Below, one piece after another: positions 63,965 to 64,000 of a DNA stretch of 64,000 bases. Under the pieces are notes generated by a model. The model searched no databases and was not told the DNA's origin. It saw nothing but the letters and a program-made list of their open reading frames with translations. Every line of letters starts with the position of its first letter. Within the stretch, counting starts at the first letter, position 1. A program made the position numbers and the translations under genes. The stretch is taken from positions 36,012,001-36,076,000 of the forward strand of contig CM069873.1 of NCBI GenBank assembly GCA_036172665.1, written 5' to 3'. The stretch is from Prosopocoilus inquinatus. Its lineage: Eukaryota; Arthropoda; Insecta; Coleoptera; Lucanidae.

Positions 63965-64000
63965 GTATTAGCGTTGTTCCTGTGATGTATCTAATCGATC
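63965..64000 (+). repeat. Partial monomer at window end
   Basis: The first 36 bp of a further monomer, ending at 'taatcgatc'. It is cut by the window edge, so the array continues beyond it. Confidence 0.97.

Larger units (their letters stand above)
1..64000. repeat. 149-bp tandem satellite array filling the window
   Basis: Every base belongs to a 149-bp unit repeated head to tail in one orientation: 430 units plus a 36-bp tail. Unit starts at 1, 150, 299, 448 and so on were followed through the window. The total length is explained exactly by 430 x 149 minus eight deletions summing to 106 bp. The consensus is about 39% GC with seven CpGs (eight where position 67 is c). Pairwise differences are nearly all substitutions. 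No gene, transposon or unique spacer interrupts it. Stops occur in all frames: the longest open stretch in the consensus is about 190 nt on + and 140 nt on -. The organisation is typical of eukaryotic centromeric or pericentromeric satellite. I do not recognise the family, so location and species are inference. Confidence 0.99.

Noticed and set aside
1..64000. Protein-coding potential in the repeat, such as a repetitive protein gene
   Set aside because: 149 is not a multiple of three, so the frame changes each unit, and stops occur in all frames. The longest stop-free stretch in the consensus is about 190 nt on + and 140 nt on -.
1..64000. CRISPR array or other repeat-spacer system
   Set aside because: The entire 149-bp unit repeats, with no unique spacers between short conserved repeats.
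1..64000. Telomeric or subtelomeric array
   Set aside because: There are no tandem TTAGG, TTAGGG or similar short repeats anywhere. 'ttag' occurs only once per unit inside 'tattagcg'.
1..64000. Transposon insertion or inverted segment within the array
   Set aside because: All units were followed in the same orientation, and total length is fully explained by 149-bp units and small deletions. No target-site duplication, terminal repeat or foreign sequence was seen.
1..64000. Naming the species or a known satellite family
   Set aside because: I do not recognise the monomer. Length and GC content alone do not identify a lineage, and a database search would be needed.

Overview
The whole 64 kb window is one uninterrupted satellite DNA array. 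A unit of 149 bp is repeated head to tail in a single orientation from the first base to the last: 430 units plus a 36-bp partial, with two of the 430 truncated where they fuse. There are no protein genes, RNA genes, transposons, telomere-type repeats or unique spacers. The unit is about 39% GC and is not depleted in CpG. Because 149 is not a multiple of three, the frame shifts at every unit. In the consensus the longest stop-free stretch, worked out by hand, is about 190 nt on the + strand and 140 nt on the - strand, so no coding sequence is annotated.

A 149-bp satellite organised in higher-order repeats (HORs) fits the centromeric or pericentromeric heterochromatin of a eukaryote. I do not recognise the monomer and cannot name the species. 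The undepleted CpG would fit an animal with little DNA methylation, such as many insects, but that is inference.

Layout. (1) 1-24578 holds three tandem copies of a long HOR: 1-8192 (55 monomers), 8193-16980 (59) and 16981-24578 (51). Copies 1 and 3 align at an exact offset of 16,980 bp over about 6.5 kb with only about eight substitutions seen by eye. (2) 24579-36250 is a rearranged block. Its right part (about 32.1-36.3 kb) repeats the end of HOR copy 3 at an offset of 11,374 bp. Its middle contains a tandem 12-monomer duplication and a 95-bp deletion. (3) 36251-58004 is a mosaic of shorter modules of 7, 8, 9 and 21 monomers. Inside it lies a third level of repetition: a 25-monomer, 3,725-bp cassette occurs twice in tandem (44893-48617 and 48618-52342) and is flanked on both sides by the same 29-monomer, 4,321-bp cassette (40572-44892 and 52343-56663). 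(4) 58005-63219 returns to the order of the long HOR after a condensed copy of the middle block. 63220-64000 begins another 8-monomer-type module and runs off the window.

A marker monomer ('gtactag...gatatatct') opens 20 modules. All spacings between markers are whole multiples of 149 bp apart from eight recognisable small or large deletions. Many junctions fall inside monomers and create chimeric monomers that keep the 149-bp register, as expected from unequal homologous recombination or conversion. A monomer subtype found only right of 39.8 kb shows that the right half has acquired and spread variants of its own.

Coordinates inside a monomer are numbered from the g or c before 'tattagcg' or 'cattagcg' (monomer position 1). 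This phase is arbitrary. Subtype letters A to K are labels I assigned.
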